From: Przewalskia tangutica
Lineage: Eukaryota > Streptophyta > Magnoliopsida > Solanales > Solanaceae
Assembly (NCBI GenBank): GCA_029844215.1
Contig: CM056726.1
Location: 39,921,001-39,985,000, forward strand
Direction: 5' to 3'
DNA length: 64,000 nt
Part shown: positions 1 through 11,559 of the stretch, piece by piece
Layout: each line of letters starts with the position of its first letter
How positions within the stretch are numbered: position 1 is the stretch's first letter
The notes under the pieces: generated by a model
What the model was told of the DNA's origin: nothing
Databases searched by the model: none
Seen by the model: only the letters and a program-made list of their open reading frames with translations
Made by a program: the position numbers and the translations under genes

Positions 1-1800
1 TTAGCTTGATCCTTGTGAAAAGCATCCTAACCACCCATTTGTTCTAATCTTGACCCTCCATATATTTATATAAGCTTACTAGTGCAAGACAAGGCTCTAC
101 ACTTAGCAAATTTTCAAGAAAAACTTGATGAACACTAGAGAAGCTCTCGGCCAAGCTAGGGTTTCAAAGAAAAAAATTTCAATTGTTGTCCAATAATCTC
201 CCCACTTTAAACCAAGGTACCTAAGGGTATTGTAAGTGTATCTCAATAGAAAGATCCCGGAAAAATGGTGTTTTCGTGTTAGTCGCATGCGGAAACTAAA
301 GGAGTTCTTGACTTTGAAGTTGGAACTTGAAGATAAGTTCATCATAAGCTTCTAAGGGTAGCTTGGAGTGGATTGGAATGTCAAAAAGAGGCGCTAAAGT
401 TGCTAAGGATCGACTTGTAATCTTGGATCAAAATTTGGCTAAATGAGGTATAATCTTCGTCTTACTTTTGTAATTGAAGATTCCATGTTATTATAAGTTA
501 GAAATGATCATGTGATAAGTGTTATGAATATTGATAAGTGTTATGGAAATTTGGAAGCTCAAAATCCGAAAATGACATGTTAAGCCATTTGAAATTGAAA
601 TACAATTTGGTCAATAATTAGAATCGTCGCATGTTTACCTACTTGAGGATTGTAGTAGTTATGCTCAATTGCGTCTTGATAACATGTTATATTAAACCAC
701 TTGGATTGAAAAAGAATTGGAGGAAGAATTGGTATTGTTGTCCCTATTTTTGCCGAATGGACATTATATGTTGGACTAGTTTGATATTTATTGTGGGGAG
801 GAATTTTACACGTCTTGATTAAGCATGTAATCCCCTATTGTTAACTACTTTGTTGATCCTTAAATGTGGCGTGTTTGGTTATTGAATTCGGCCTTGAAAA
901 AGGTGGCAAAGTATGTAGAAACAAAGGAAGTGCTGTCCGATTTTCCGTAGAATTTAGTGACTTTGCACTTGGAATATTCTACGTTTGATACTAGAAGTTA
1001 ATAGACGTACTATGGTCATTATAGGTTGACATACTACGTACGGCGAATTGGACTTAGCAAGAGGATTAAACCGAAGAGTTATGTGGAACTTTCTTATCTC
1101 TTGAGCATGAATAAGTTGTAAATGTATAGTACGGTAGACGTACAAGATTTTGACAATCTAGGTCCATTTGATATCCTTGGCCTATTTTAAGAATGTCCAA
1201 GTTGATTGAGTTAGGAAATTAACTCACTTGTTTAAATATTAAGGATATCTTGGTTTTCAAAAGTTAAGAGACTTTAAGTATGTTGAAAGTATTATTGATA
1301 CTTGTTTTGTTGGAGAGTTTAAGTCTCTTGGTTATAAAGAAGTATGTAAGTTGCTACTGTATAAAGCTAGTATAACGACTTTATGGGAAGTTGGTTATAA
1401 TAGCTTTATGGAAAGTTAAAAAGAGTGGTTTACTCTAAGTAATTTAAGTATGTTAAATGACTTGAAATAACGAAAGGCAAATTGATTTAAAGGCATCAAT
1501 TGCTTAAGGTTTTAAAAGAAAGAAGTCACTTGATTTAGAAGCCCGAAAATGTATTTTTTCTAAAAAGGTATTGATACTTGTCTTACAATGTATCTATGAC
1601 TAGATACTACAGTTATTAGTATCTTGGAAGTTCTATATGAAAATGAGTCATTTTAAAAGAATAGAAGTACGTAGTACTTTGGGTTAAACTACCGGATTTA
1701 TAATGACATGTTAGTGCCTTAAGTAAACTAAAATGAGAGTGTATATGAATAAGGCTAATAAGAAGTTAGGGGGATTTCTTAACTTGCTTATTTATTTTAT

Positions 1801-1888
1801 GATAAGCCGGTAGTGCTTATGTTATGTATAATAAGCCGGTAGTGCTTATGTTATGTATGATAAGCCGGTAGGGCTTATGTTATGTATG
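1801..1888 (+). repeat. Tandem repeat, about 29 bp x 3, inside LTR
   Basis: Three nearly identical copies of a unit of about 29 bp containing AAGCCGGTAGTGCTTATG lie head to tail. The third copy has one T to G change. It is an LTR minisatellite with no coding capacity. Confidence 0.85.
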
Positions 1889-1906
1889 ATGGCCAGTTGA
1901 GATAGG

Positions 1907-2200
1907 GTAAGAGTATATCTGAGGGGTAAATCCCCAAGATCATTATACCACCTTCTCGAGGTAGAGTATATCCGGAGGTAAATCCCAAGTTCGTTATACC
2001 ACCGCCCGGTAAGAGTATAAATGAGGTAAATCCCAGATCGTTATACCACTGTTTAGTGAATTTGCTACCCGTGATGCGAGAATACCTCATGCGAGTCCTT
2101 ATGGGCTTATGCGGGTGAAATAGTCTAAATGCGGTAGTGCGATCATGCGAGAATACCTCATGCGGGTCCACACGACTATCACGGGTGAAATAGTCCCAAG
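1907..2200 (+). repeat. Degenerate tandem modules in LTR
   Basis: Three diverged copies of a unit of about 50-60 bp containing GAGTATA...GGTAAATCCC...TTATACCAC run to about 2053. Two copies of a unit containing GCGAGAATACCTCATGCG and GGGTGAAATAGTC follow. The second motif recurs in the LTRs of families B, C and D and at 11400-11490. Confidence 0.7.
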
Positions 2201-2779
2201 AGTTGGATTGCTTAATGATCTTTGCGCGGGTGGTCTGCTTTGATCGCATGACCTATTTTTATGTTGTAAGTATACTCTTGATTACTCTCATTGTTAGTAA
2301 GGCAATCGTGTCGTTAATTGAGTTATCATACACATCTCGATTTTATTATGGACTTATGATTTCATTACATTACTTTGATTTCACATATTTGGTACATGTT
2401 ATGATTGACCTCCTTGAAGTGCGTTAAATCTGCAGTAGAGTACGTATTGCTGATCCTCGCTCTTAGGATCACTGTTGGTGTTGAAGCTCATTTATTAGGA
2501 GGCTTATCCTGGTATTATCGGTTGTTGTACATTCAGGTATGGCGGGGCCTGTCATATAGTTGTTATTCTTAAGTGCAGTAGTCACATTGTGGTTTGGGTT
2601 GTAAAGAAAAAAATGTCTTGTTTTATTTGTATAGTTTACGGAAGGTGGCCTTATCGCTAACTTTGTTGCTATTTTATGTTTAAGCATTTTATCGGTTGTG
2701 TATGTTCATTTGCTATTCTCCGAGGTGTGCGAAAGGGTGCCCAGTAGGGCACGATCGCGAGCCGGGTTCGGTCGTGACA

Positions 2780-3957
2780 AAAGTGGTATCGAGCGATTAG
2801 TCCTCGGAAAGTGTCTACAGACCGTGTTTAGTAGAGTCTTGATTATCGGTGTGTTGTGCACCACATCTATAATCAGGAGGCTGCAGGACATTTAGGATTG
2901 GTTTCCATTCTTCTCACTCTAATATCGTGCGATAGAGTTGTATGGTTAGGGTCGTCTCTCCCTAACAAGTTATGATTGTTTGCAGTTACGAGAAATCACG
3001 TGATGACCCGAAAGATTATGTGGATTGCGTATCCAGGTTGGTAATGTTTGTAGTTGGTATTGTGACATACAACTATACGGATTTATGTATGAGGGTCAGA
3101 CGCGTGTTGCCTAGAATGATTTTAGATTACCAAGATTTGGTAAGGACTAAATAGATACCGGGAAGGTATGAACAGTTAAGGAACTCTCATCAAGTTTTTA
3201 CATGCTAATTTGAGATAATTAGGAGATGATGAGTTGTCGGAAAAGGTAATGGACCCTTAAGAGGTTATAATTAAGGGAATTAATGGAAGACTATGTTAGT
3301 AGATTGAGCTACGTAGTAGGATTTTGAAAATGGTACGGGTGAGATTCGTATGGAGTAAGTATGGTTGTTGTGGTCAAGACAACACGATTATGGTATTACG
3401 ATAAGTTTTGTACCCATTTACGGGGGGACTGATAAGGTAGGCATGAAGCATGGAAATTGCGAGCCTAAGAATGTGATAAACACCGAGACCTTAGGTATAT
3501 AAGGCCTTCTCGGGTAGTAAAAAGTTAAGACAGACCAAGGAAAAGAGTTAAATACGACGCCGAGTCGGGTTGGGGACCTATTAAGGGTCGCCCCATAGCT
3601 TGAAATGAAATGGGATCAGTTGGAAGTAGTCCCGCTACGTGACAGGGTCACGAGGGTTCAAGGCCCAAGTATAGTTAATCATTTTACGGGTTCGTGGACG
3701 TGTTCCACGGAACCAGGGTGTGAGAGCCGGAAATGGCCTTATGTTGTTTAGAATAGTAACTCCAAAGATTGGAGGCCCGAATCTGTATGAAGGCTATGTA
3801 CGTATGCTAGTATAAGTTTGGAAGTACGGAAAGAGTACGACCAGTGAAAAAGAGAGCAACCAAGTGTAAAGAAATGAAGCCTGAATACATGAGGACCTTT
3901 CATGGTGACTACACCGGTGAGTGTTGGGTGGTAGCTGAGCGGGTAGAAAATTGCCGG
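2780..3957 (+). mobile_element. Pol-less internal region of left array
   Basis: The first 180 bp match the leader that follows the primer site in the other elements. No gag follows. From about 3150 the sequence is non-coding, and from about 3540 it matches the block before the polypurine tract of family A (compare 7550-7800), including GGGTCACGAGG and GGCCCAAGT near 3645-3670. This looks like a heavily deleted, non-autonomous internal region. The short open frames here are not conserved and I do not call them. Confidence 0.6.
2784..2795 (+). other. Primer binding site (altered)
   Basis: TGGTATCGAGCG lies a few bases after the LTR end. The intact plant initiator-Met site is TGGTATCAGAGC, as seen at 14119 and 58496. 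The same CAGAGC to CGAGCG change occurs in other copies at 6163 and 39523 and, on the minus strand, near 33578. Confidence 0.85.
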
Positions 3958-4108
3958 TAACAATACAGTCGTTGGACCCTAGCAGACCTAGCAGAGCTGT
4001 TATGACAGACATTGAGGTCATTATGATTACGGGTTAGTTGGCCTCTTGTTATGCCAACGTTGACTGCAGAGAGAGATTGGCTCGATTCCAGTTTTCTGGT
4101 AAGCTGAT
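3958..4108 (+). pseudogene. Ty3 protease C-terminal fragment
   Basis: About 50 codons match the end of the protease region of family B (15840-15980). The recognisable peptides are MTDIEVIM and CYANVDCRER, followed by RFQF. One in-frame stop replaces part of the usual MGMDWL motif. The fragment stops abruptly at about 4109, where it joins the middle of a family A LTR, so it is a recombination remnant with no function. It shows that a pol-bearing relative contributed to this array. Confidence 0.75.
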
Positions 4109-6161
4109 TAGTCGTTTTCATAGTTTTCATAGTTTTGGATTGGAAATGGAAGAGAAGTTGGTTGTGAACTTCTAAAGGCTTCAAATAGCGGATTGGAACG
4201 TAAAGGAAAGGAGCTAAGAATTTCTAAGGAGCGACTTTGAATCTTGGAATTTATAAGGGCTTATAAAGGTAACAATCTTGTCGTTTTAGTAAGTAAGATT
4301 ACTTATTGTTGTAGCTATGGATATTAGTAAGCATGAGGTATATAGTATGAAGTATGATAAGTGTATTGACTATTGGAATCCTAATCTGAAAACTAGTATG
4401 TTTAGCCCTTAAGATTACAATTAAATTTGATTATTAGTTTAAGTCGTCACATGTTATATAAAGAAGTAATTATAGTTGTTAAAGTTGTTTATGACTATAT
4501 AAAATGGTAGACCTAAGAACTTGGATTGGAAAAGAATTGGAAAAACTTTGAGTTGTTGTTTATGTTAGCCGAGAATGGCTTTAAATATGGAACTAGTTGG
4601 TATGAATTGTGGGGCAGAATTTTACACGTATTGTAAGGCGTGTAATCCCCTTTGATTGGTTGATGTATTGAGCCTTAAATGCGGCATGTTGGTTATTGAT
4701 TACCGGGCCTTGAAAAAGGTGGAAAAATATGTAGAAACAAAGGAGGTGCTGCCCGATTTCCCTTAGAATAAGAGACCGTATACTTAGTATTATTCTACGT
4801 TAGAAATGAGAAGTTGATAGTCGTGTTATGGCCTTTATAGGTTGACAATTCTACGAGCGGCGTATTCGACTTAGCTTGTGGATTAAGCCGAAGGTATGTG
4901 AACCATCTCCTCTTCTTCTAGCATGATTCCGTATGGTAAAGTAAGTAAGTCCTACTCCTTAAATGATCCACTCCTTGATTGTACTTGGATTTCCTAATAT
5001 AGAAGTTGTCCTATATACTTCCTTGATTGTACTTTGGATGTTTAAATTGGAAGTTGTTATAATCCATTACCTTAATGAAGTTTGGATTTTCAAAAGTAAA
5101 AGTATTTTACTTAAAGTACATAGAGTCTTGAAAAGGAAGTGATTTCCAAATCTTTTGGCTAGTGCCTAAGTTCCAAAACCTAAAGGTTGTTATAATGACT
5201 TTAGGGGAGTCAAAGGAGTGATTTACTTAATTGATTTAAAAAGAGGAGAAATGACATAATTTAAAGTTAAGAGTCTTGAAGTATTTTGAAAGTTATGTAA
5301 CTTGATTTCTAAAGTATATGATACTTGGTTTTAAAAGTATAAGTCTCTTGGTTATAAAAAGAATGAATTGGTCTAAAACCATAAAGGGTTATAACGACTT
5401 TATGGGAAGTTGGTTATAACGGCTTTATGGAAGGTTAAGAAAATTGTCTATTTTGATTGATAGGCATGAGTTGCATAGGTTGTGAAATTTAAAGTTACTT
5501 AGTTTCAAAGCCTTGAAATGAATTTCTAAAGGTATAGTAACTTATTTTGAAAAATAGACATGCCTTGATACTACGGGTGTTAGTATCTTGGGGCTTTGTA
5601 TAAAAATGAGTCTTTTGAAAAGAATGGACGTACGTAGTACTTTGGCTTGTTAAATGAGAATTATTCTATTTGTGCCTTGATAGTACTTTGGCTTGTTAAA
5701 TGAGAATTATTCTATTTGTGCCTTGATAGTACTTTGGCTTGTTAAATGAGAATTATTCTATTTGTGCCTTGATAGTACTTTGGCTTGTTAAATGAGAATT
5801 ATTCTATTTGTGTAGGACCCTGCTCCGAGTTTTTGGATAGCTCCATCTGTTCAGGAGTTTATCGTTTTGGTATAGATCCTTCAAGCAGGCTTTTATGCAG
5901 TTTTAGATGCAGGCGGGCCTTGTCGTCATATTCGATATAACTCTTAAGTGCAGTATTCATATGTGGGATTGGACTCATGTACAGTGTAGTATCTTTTGAT
6001 TATGTATATTATATGGCAGCCTTGTCGGCTTTGCCCTTGCATGTACAATGTTTTTTTAAAAAAACGAGGTTTTATTTAATTCCGCGGTTTACTTGTGTCA
6101 GTTAGGTAGAAGGGTGCTCAGGTAGGGCACGATACCACGCCCGGGTTCGGGGTGTGTGACA
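4109..6161 (+). repeat. Family A LTR, 5' end and centre deleted (5' LTR of A2)
   Basis: The sequence from GTCGTTTTCATAG onward matches 9206 and later in the complete family A LTR, so about 720 bp of U3 with the promoter is missing. A second gap lies at about 5813, where the 46-bp repeats run straight into TAGGACCCTGCTCCGAG, a segment found near the LTR end at 22042 and 58141. The LTR ends with TGACA at 6161, and an altered primer site follows at 6163-6174. Without U3 it cannot drive transcription. Confidence 0.85.
5636..5813 (+). repeat. 46-bp tandem repeat x 4 in LTR
   Basis: Almost perfect 46-bp units, each starting AGTACTTTGGC and ending TGTGCCTTGAT, begin at 5636, 5682, 5728 and 5774. 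The last copy is cut short at the deletion junction. The array is absent from the family A LTRs of the right block. Confidence 0.95.
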
Positions 6162-6357
6162 GTGGTATCGAGCGATCGATCGAGAATGTCTCTGAGCCAG
6201 TGTCTAGTAGAGTCTTGATTATCGGTGTGTTGCGCGCCACACCCATAAACAAGAGGCTACAGGACATTTAGAGTTGGTTTCTATTCTTCTCACTTTGAGA
6301 TCGTGCCATGAGTCGTGTTATTAAGATAATTCTGTCGACGTATTATTGTGTTCTGGT

Positions 6358-7200
6358 ATGCCTCCAAGGAGAACGCGATGCGCAGAAGGCAAAGCGATGC
6401 GAGAGCTACCGTGCACTGCAGAGTTGATAGGGCTCATGCGCCAGGTATACCGGATATTGTGCGCATGATACGAGTTTTTCTGTGTCAGGTTTTGAGGCCC
6501 CAGCACCAGAGCCTACAGTTTCTCAGTTAGGGGAAGACTATAGGGTCATAAGGGAAGCAGTTATATTATTGACGAAGATAGCGGTGCTACAGTTTCATCA
6601 GCAGGAGGTTATTCGGCCAGTACAGACAGGTGTACAGAGGGTAGAGGGCCAACACGGAAATCAGCGTAAGTGGGCTAGACCGGTTGGTTATCCCGATAAG
6701 TTTTTTTGGACGAGCAGCCTCAGCAGGGAGTGAGATATTCGTCCCAGCCTACCCAGTACATACCCCCACAGCTCACAGGTGGGAGATTGGACCCCACAAG
6801 GTATTTAAGAGCCGGTCCGAGCTCCAGGGGTCGAGGTTCTCAGTGGAGCAGAGGATTTTTTCAGTCGAGGCCACTTATTCCTCAGTGTTTCCGATGTAGT
6901 AAGAGTCATATGGGGAAATCTCGTTATGGCACATGTGTTTGTTTTTATTGCTGCTATCCGGGCCATATACTGAGTGTATGTCCTTTTAGAAAGAGCATCG
7001 GTGAGGTGGCTCAGCCTATGAGGCCGGTGGTTGGTTCCTTTTCATCTACAAATTGCGCCCGTGTCGTGGTGTTGGATGTCGGCCACCACCGTGGTAGAGG
7101 TCGGTGGAGTTTATAGTTCGCGGTCCTTGAACCGCATAGATGACGTGATCATGGCGGTGATCGTGAGGCAACATCGCATGGGGTTACAGGTATATTTCGA
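6358..7200 (+). pseudogene. Family A gag remnant (A2)
   Basis: The start codon lies in the MPPRR-type context shared with the copies at 58698 and 39719. Frameshifts break the frame at least twice. The C-terminal part keeps a zinc knuckle of spacing C-x2-C-x4-H-x4-C (CFYCCYPGHILSVC), preceded by an arginine- and serine-rich stretch. As in the 58698 copy, the text jumps from the N-terminal helix region to the knuckle, so the capsid-like core seen in family B and D gag is missing. No protease active site, reverse transcriptase or integrase follows. Gag normally packages the RNA; this version probably cannot assemble alone. Confidence 0.8.
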
Positions 7201-8481
7201 TTCTTTTGAATCATACGTGCATTGATAGATTCGGATTTTGCCCTAGAGTATATGTTTTCCCTTGTTGCTAGTAGTTGTAAAGTGATAGTACCACCGGAAG
7301 TAGAGATACTCTGATTAGTAAAGTGAAAAGTGAAGAATGTTGAAAAGAATGATAAAGTGAACTGAGACTACAGTTATGTAGGGTTCACAAGTTGTAATTA
7401 CCCCATAATAAGTGTAAAACCGATAGAGAAGAATGTACAGTAGAAATACTTTGACCTATATGACGAACCTCTAGTGAATAGGGGGATAGGGTGAGAAGTA
7501 CCTTGAGATAAGAGAGAAGTTTATTTCATACTATGAATGAGAAGTTAAGTGTGACGATGGGTCGGGTTATGGACTCATTTCGGGTCAACCGACAGTATGG
7601 AATGGGGTGATGCCAGTTGGATATGGTCCCACTTTGTGATAGAGTCACGAGGATGCAAGACCCAAGTCTAGTTGATCGTTGTACGAGTTTGTGGATGTGT
7701 TCCACCAGAATCAGGTCGTGAGGGCCGAGAAGGGCCTTAACGGAAATGCAAGTAGCATAATTGCCAAGTTTGGATAGTAACTCCAAGGATTGGAGAACAA
7801 CAACAATATTTGAAATTTTGTACGTATACTAAATAAGTTTGGAAGTACGAGAAAGTATGACAAGTAAGAAAGGAAGGAACAAGGGTTAAGAGAACTATAG
7901 TGGTTATAGTTAAGAGTAATAAAAGTGCGTAGAGAAAATTCCTTTTAGGCCCTGAGTGGAAGTAAATTGTGATGATACACACGCCTTAGGTTCAGTAACA
8001 ATGTCCATAGGTGCTCGTGTTTGTGATGCTACTAGTATTAGAGTTTACACCGGTTGGTAAACTAAGCTAGGCAGATTATAGGTTCATGTCCCAACTAGTT
8101 TGGTGACTAAGTGAGACTGAGAAGGGGGAATAACACGGGGGAACACGTCAGTTAGCTGAGTGGGAGTCCGACTGAAGGATTCAGATAGCGTTAGTACCAT
8201 GACTAAGAATATGACAGGACCATCCCTAGTACGGGAAAAAGAAAGGAACCTCTAGAAGATTCCGTTTTTGATAAGATTGTAACCTTTGAGTATTGTGAGA
8301 AGGGACCGCGGATGGAAGGTCCATTGATATGTTTACGTATGTTATGTGATGGCCATGTGTGGCATCGTTGGTCTTGTAGAGTATTGATTGATAGACATAG
8401 TATAGAGATTATGCCGGAGTTTGTATAACTTGACAACCGACTAAGAACATTTGAGGACGAATGTTTCTAAGGGGGGAAGAA
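7201..8481 (+). mobile_element. Non-coding 3' internal region of A2 with polypurine tract
   Basis: After gag a short stretch still resembles the start of protease, then coding similarity ends. The remaining 1.2 kb is non-coding but closely conserved with 54420-55641 and 59560-60783, so it was copied as part of a transposing unit. It includes the unassigned block near 7640-7720, then a palindrome around GAACATT...GACGAATGTTTC at 8446-8467, then the polypurine tract AAGGGGGGAAG just before the 3' LTR. Confidence 0.8.
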
Positions 8482-10719
8482 TGTTACACCCCGTAAGTCC
8501 AGGACATGTATAAGAGAATGGACGCGAGAACGCAAGACTTGAAAATTGGTACGAAAGAAAGAATTGTTTTTCCGACGGAAAATCTTCCGAACGTCGGAAA
8601 GGATAAATGTTCGTTGATGAGAATTGGATTCTCAAAATGCATTATTTGAAGGGTATGGAACTTATTAACATTATGTAAATTAAGTTTTACGGATTTGGTC
8701 ACGTGGGGCCCACACGAGAAATTTTACGTTTTGTAGGGCCCACGAGGGTTACGAAATTTTATGGACGAATGGGAGGGCGACACGTGGCACCCCCCACATG
8801 GCTTGCTCGAATTAAGACAAGGGTAAAATGGTCATTGACCATTGTAGATGATCAAGTCTTCAAGCTTGAGATAATTGACCAAGTCAACTTGTCCACTTGG
8901 CTAGACATTAATTACTCTTCATCCTAGCCACACATATGTTATAATCTAAGCTCTCCATTGTGTTATATATACTACCCTAGTGCAAGACTTAGTCTTCAAC
9001 ACTTAGAAAAATTGAGGGAACTTTGAGCTCACTTGAGATAGCTCTCGGCTTTAGTGTTATTCCCACACATTTGTTTTTTGTAATTTTAGTTCATTATTCA
9101 TAAGACTTTTACCCAAGGTCCCTAAGGGTATTGTAAGGATATCTCAATATAAAGATCTCGGAAAAACGACGTTTTTACGTTAGTCGCAAGGCGAAAACCT
9201 AAGTCGTTTTCATAGTTTTGGATTGGAAATGTAAGAGAAGTTGGTTGTGAACTTCTAAAGGCTTCAAATAGCGGATTGGAGCGTAAAGGAAATGAGCTAA
9301 GAATTGCTAAGGAGCGACTTTGAATCTTGGAATTTATAAGGGATTATAAAGGTAACAATCTTGTCGTTTTAGTAATTAAGATTACTTATTGTTGTAGCTA
9401 TGGATATTAGTAAGCATGATGTATATAGTATGAAGTTTGATAAGTGTATTGACTATTGGAACCCTAATCCGAAAACTAGTATGTTTAGCCCTTGAGATTA
9501 CAATTCAATTTGATGATTAGTTTAAGTCGTCACATGTTATAAAAAGAAGGAATTATAGTTGTTAAAGTTGTTTATGACTATATAACATGTTATACCTAAG
9601 AACTTGGATTGGAAAAGAATTGGAAAAGACTTTGAGTTGTTGTTTATGTTAGCCGAGAATGGCTTTAAATATGGAACTAGTTGGTATGGATTGCGGGGCA
9701 GAATTTTACACGTATTGTAAGACGTGTAATCCCCTTTGATTGGTTGATGTATTGAGCCCTAAATGCGGCATGTTGGTTATTTATTATCGGGCCTTGAAAA
9801 AGGTGGAAAAGTATGTAGAAACAAAGGAGGTGCTGCCCTATTTTCCTTAAAATAAGAGACCGTATACTTAGTATTATTCTACGTTAGAAACGAGAAAATG
9901 ATAGTCGTGTTGTGGCCTTTATATGTTGACAATTCTACGAGCGACGTATTCGACTTAGCTTGTGGATTAAGTCGAAGGTATGTGAACCATCTCCTCTTCT
10001 TCTAGCATGATTCTGTATGGTAAAGTAAGTAAGTCCTACTCCTTAAATGATCCACTCCTTGATTGTACTTGGATTGCCTAATATAGAAGTTGTCCTATAT
10101 ACTTTCTTGATTGTACTTTGGATGTTTAAATTGGAAGTTGTTATAATCCATTACCTTAATTAAGTTTGGATTTTCAAAAGTAAAAGTATTTTACTTGAAG
10201 TACATAGAGTCTTGAAAAGGAAGTGGTTTCCAAATCTTTTGGCTAGTGCCTAAGTGTCAAAACCTAAAGGTTGTTATAATGACTTTAGGGGAGTCAAATG
10301 AGTGATTTACTTAATTGATTTAAAAAGAGGAGAAATGACATGATTTAAAGTTAAGAGACTTGAAGTATTTTGAAAGTTATGTAACTTGATTTCTAAAGTA
10401 TATGATACTTGGTTTTAAAAGTATAAGTCTCTTGGTTATAAAAAGAATGAATTGGTCTAAAACCATAAAGGGTTATAACGGCTTTATGAGAAGTTGGTTA
10501 TAACGGCTTTATGGAAGGTTAAGAAAATTTTCTATTTTTATTGATAGACATGAGTTGCCTACGTTGTGAAATTTAAAGTTACTTTGTTTCAAAGCCTTGA
10601 AATGAATTTCTAAAGGTGTAGTAACTTATTTTGAAAAATAGACATGCCTTGATACTACGGGTGTTAGTATCTTGGGGCTTTGTATAAAAATGAGTCTTTT
10701 GAAAAGAATGGACGTACGT

Positions 10720-11020
10720 AGTACTTTGGCTTGTTAAATGAGAATTATTCTATTTGTGCCTTGATAGTACTTTGGCTTGTTAAATAAGAATTATTCTATT
10801 TGTGCCTTGATAGCACTTTGGCTTGTTAAATGAGAATTATTCTATTTGTGCCTTGATAGTACTTTGGCTTGTTAAATGAAAATTATTCTATTTGTGCCTT
10901 GAAAGTACTTTGGCTCGTTAAATGAGAATTATTCTATTTGTGCCTTGATAGTACTTTGGCTTGTTAAATGGGAATTATTCTATTTGTGCCTTGATAGTAC
11001 TTTGGCTTTCTTAAATAAGG
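10720..11020 (+). repeat. 46-bp tandem repeat, six copies plus a partial one
   Basis: This is the same unit as at 5636, starting at 10720 and every 46 bp to 10950, with a truncated seventh copy at 10996. Units differ by only one or two bases. Confidence 0.95.
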
Positions 11021-11040
11021 ATTTCTCTTGGTTATAAAAG

Positions 11041-11190
11041 AAGGCATGGTAATTGTCTTGGGTATGTAAAAAGAAGGCATGGTAATTGTCTTGGTTTGTG
11101 CAAAGGCATGGTATTGTCTTGGTTTATGTAAAAAAAGAAAGGCATGGTATTGTCTTGGTGTGTAAAGGCATGGTATTGTCTTGGTTTGCT
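11041..11190 (+). repeat. Short irregular tandem repeat AAGGCATGGTA..TTGTCTTGG x 5
   Basis: Five copies of a core of about 20 bp, separated by short spacers rich in T, G and A, follow the 46-bp array within the same LTR. The spacing is irregular (26 to 40 bp). Confidence 0.85.
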
Positions 11191-11559
11191 TGCATATGGG
11201 TTGCTCATATAGACATTCGTGCAAGTGTCATATTTCCACATCTCCGCGTCCCTCCATAAAGGGCCGACAACTTGTTTCAAGGATATCATGGAGTAGCTCC
11301 CCATGGTGGTGAGTGGTATACACTCACGGCGGGTCGGTATTTGACTCGGGCGGGTTAAATTCCCGGGATATATGTATAAGCCATGGATTAGCTATCTGAT
11401 GCGAGTATCGTGTACCGATGACTCATTGCGGGTCCACATGACCTAAGCGGGTGAAATAGTCCCTTGCTGGTGAAATAGTCCCATGATAGGTTGCATTATA
11501 ACACAGAGTGTGGTTGACCCTGGCACTGACACGACCTTCATGTTTTGAAACGGTAGTGA

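Larger units (their letters stand above)
1..2779 (+). repeat. LTR, relative of family A, 5' end outside window
   Basis: This is the 3' part of a long LTR. A TATA-like stretch lies at 61-73 and is followed by the AGTGCAAGAC block found just after the TATA box in most LTRs here. The LTR ends with TGACA at 2779, and a primer binding site follows at once. It resembles the family A LTRs around the promoter, but its downstream half (about 1800-2200) differs and carries modules also seen in families B to D. The start lies before the window. Confidence 0.85.
8482..11559 (+). repeat. Family A LTR, left part (3' LTR of A2), split by element B
   Basis: The LTR starts TGTTACACCCCGTAAG right after the polypurine tract. 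U3 contains GGGCCCAC boxes and a G-box (CACGTG) at 8781. The TATA box is at 8964-8971 and the AGTGCAAGAC block follows. The LTR is interrupted at 11559 by family B and resumes at 21604, giving a full length near 3.9 kb. That is longer than the 2.3-kb internal region it flanks. Confidence 0.9.

Noticed and set aside
1801..2200. Direct repeats that could suggest a CRISPR array
   Set aside because: Repeats are few and contiguous without unique spacers of constant size, and the setting is a plant LTR.
10964..11304. Repetitive minus-strand frame with QTKTIPCLYTPRQYHAF-like repeats
   Set aside because: It is a translation of the AAGGCATGG tandem repeat in an LTR. No start context or conservation supports a protein.
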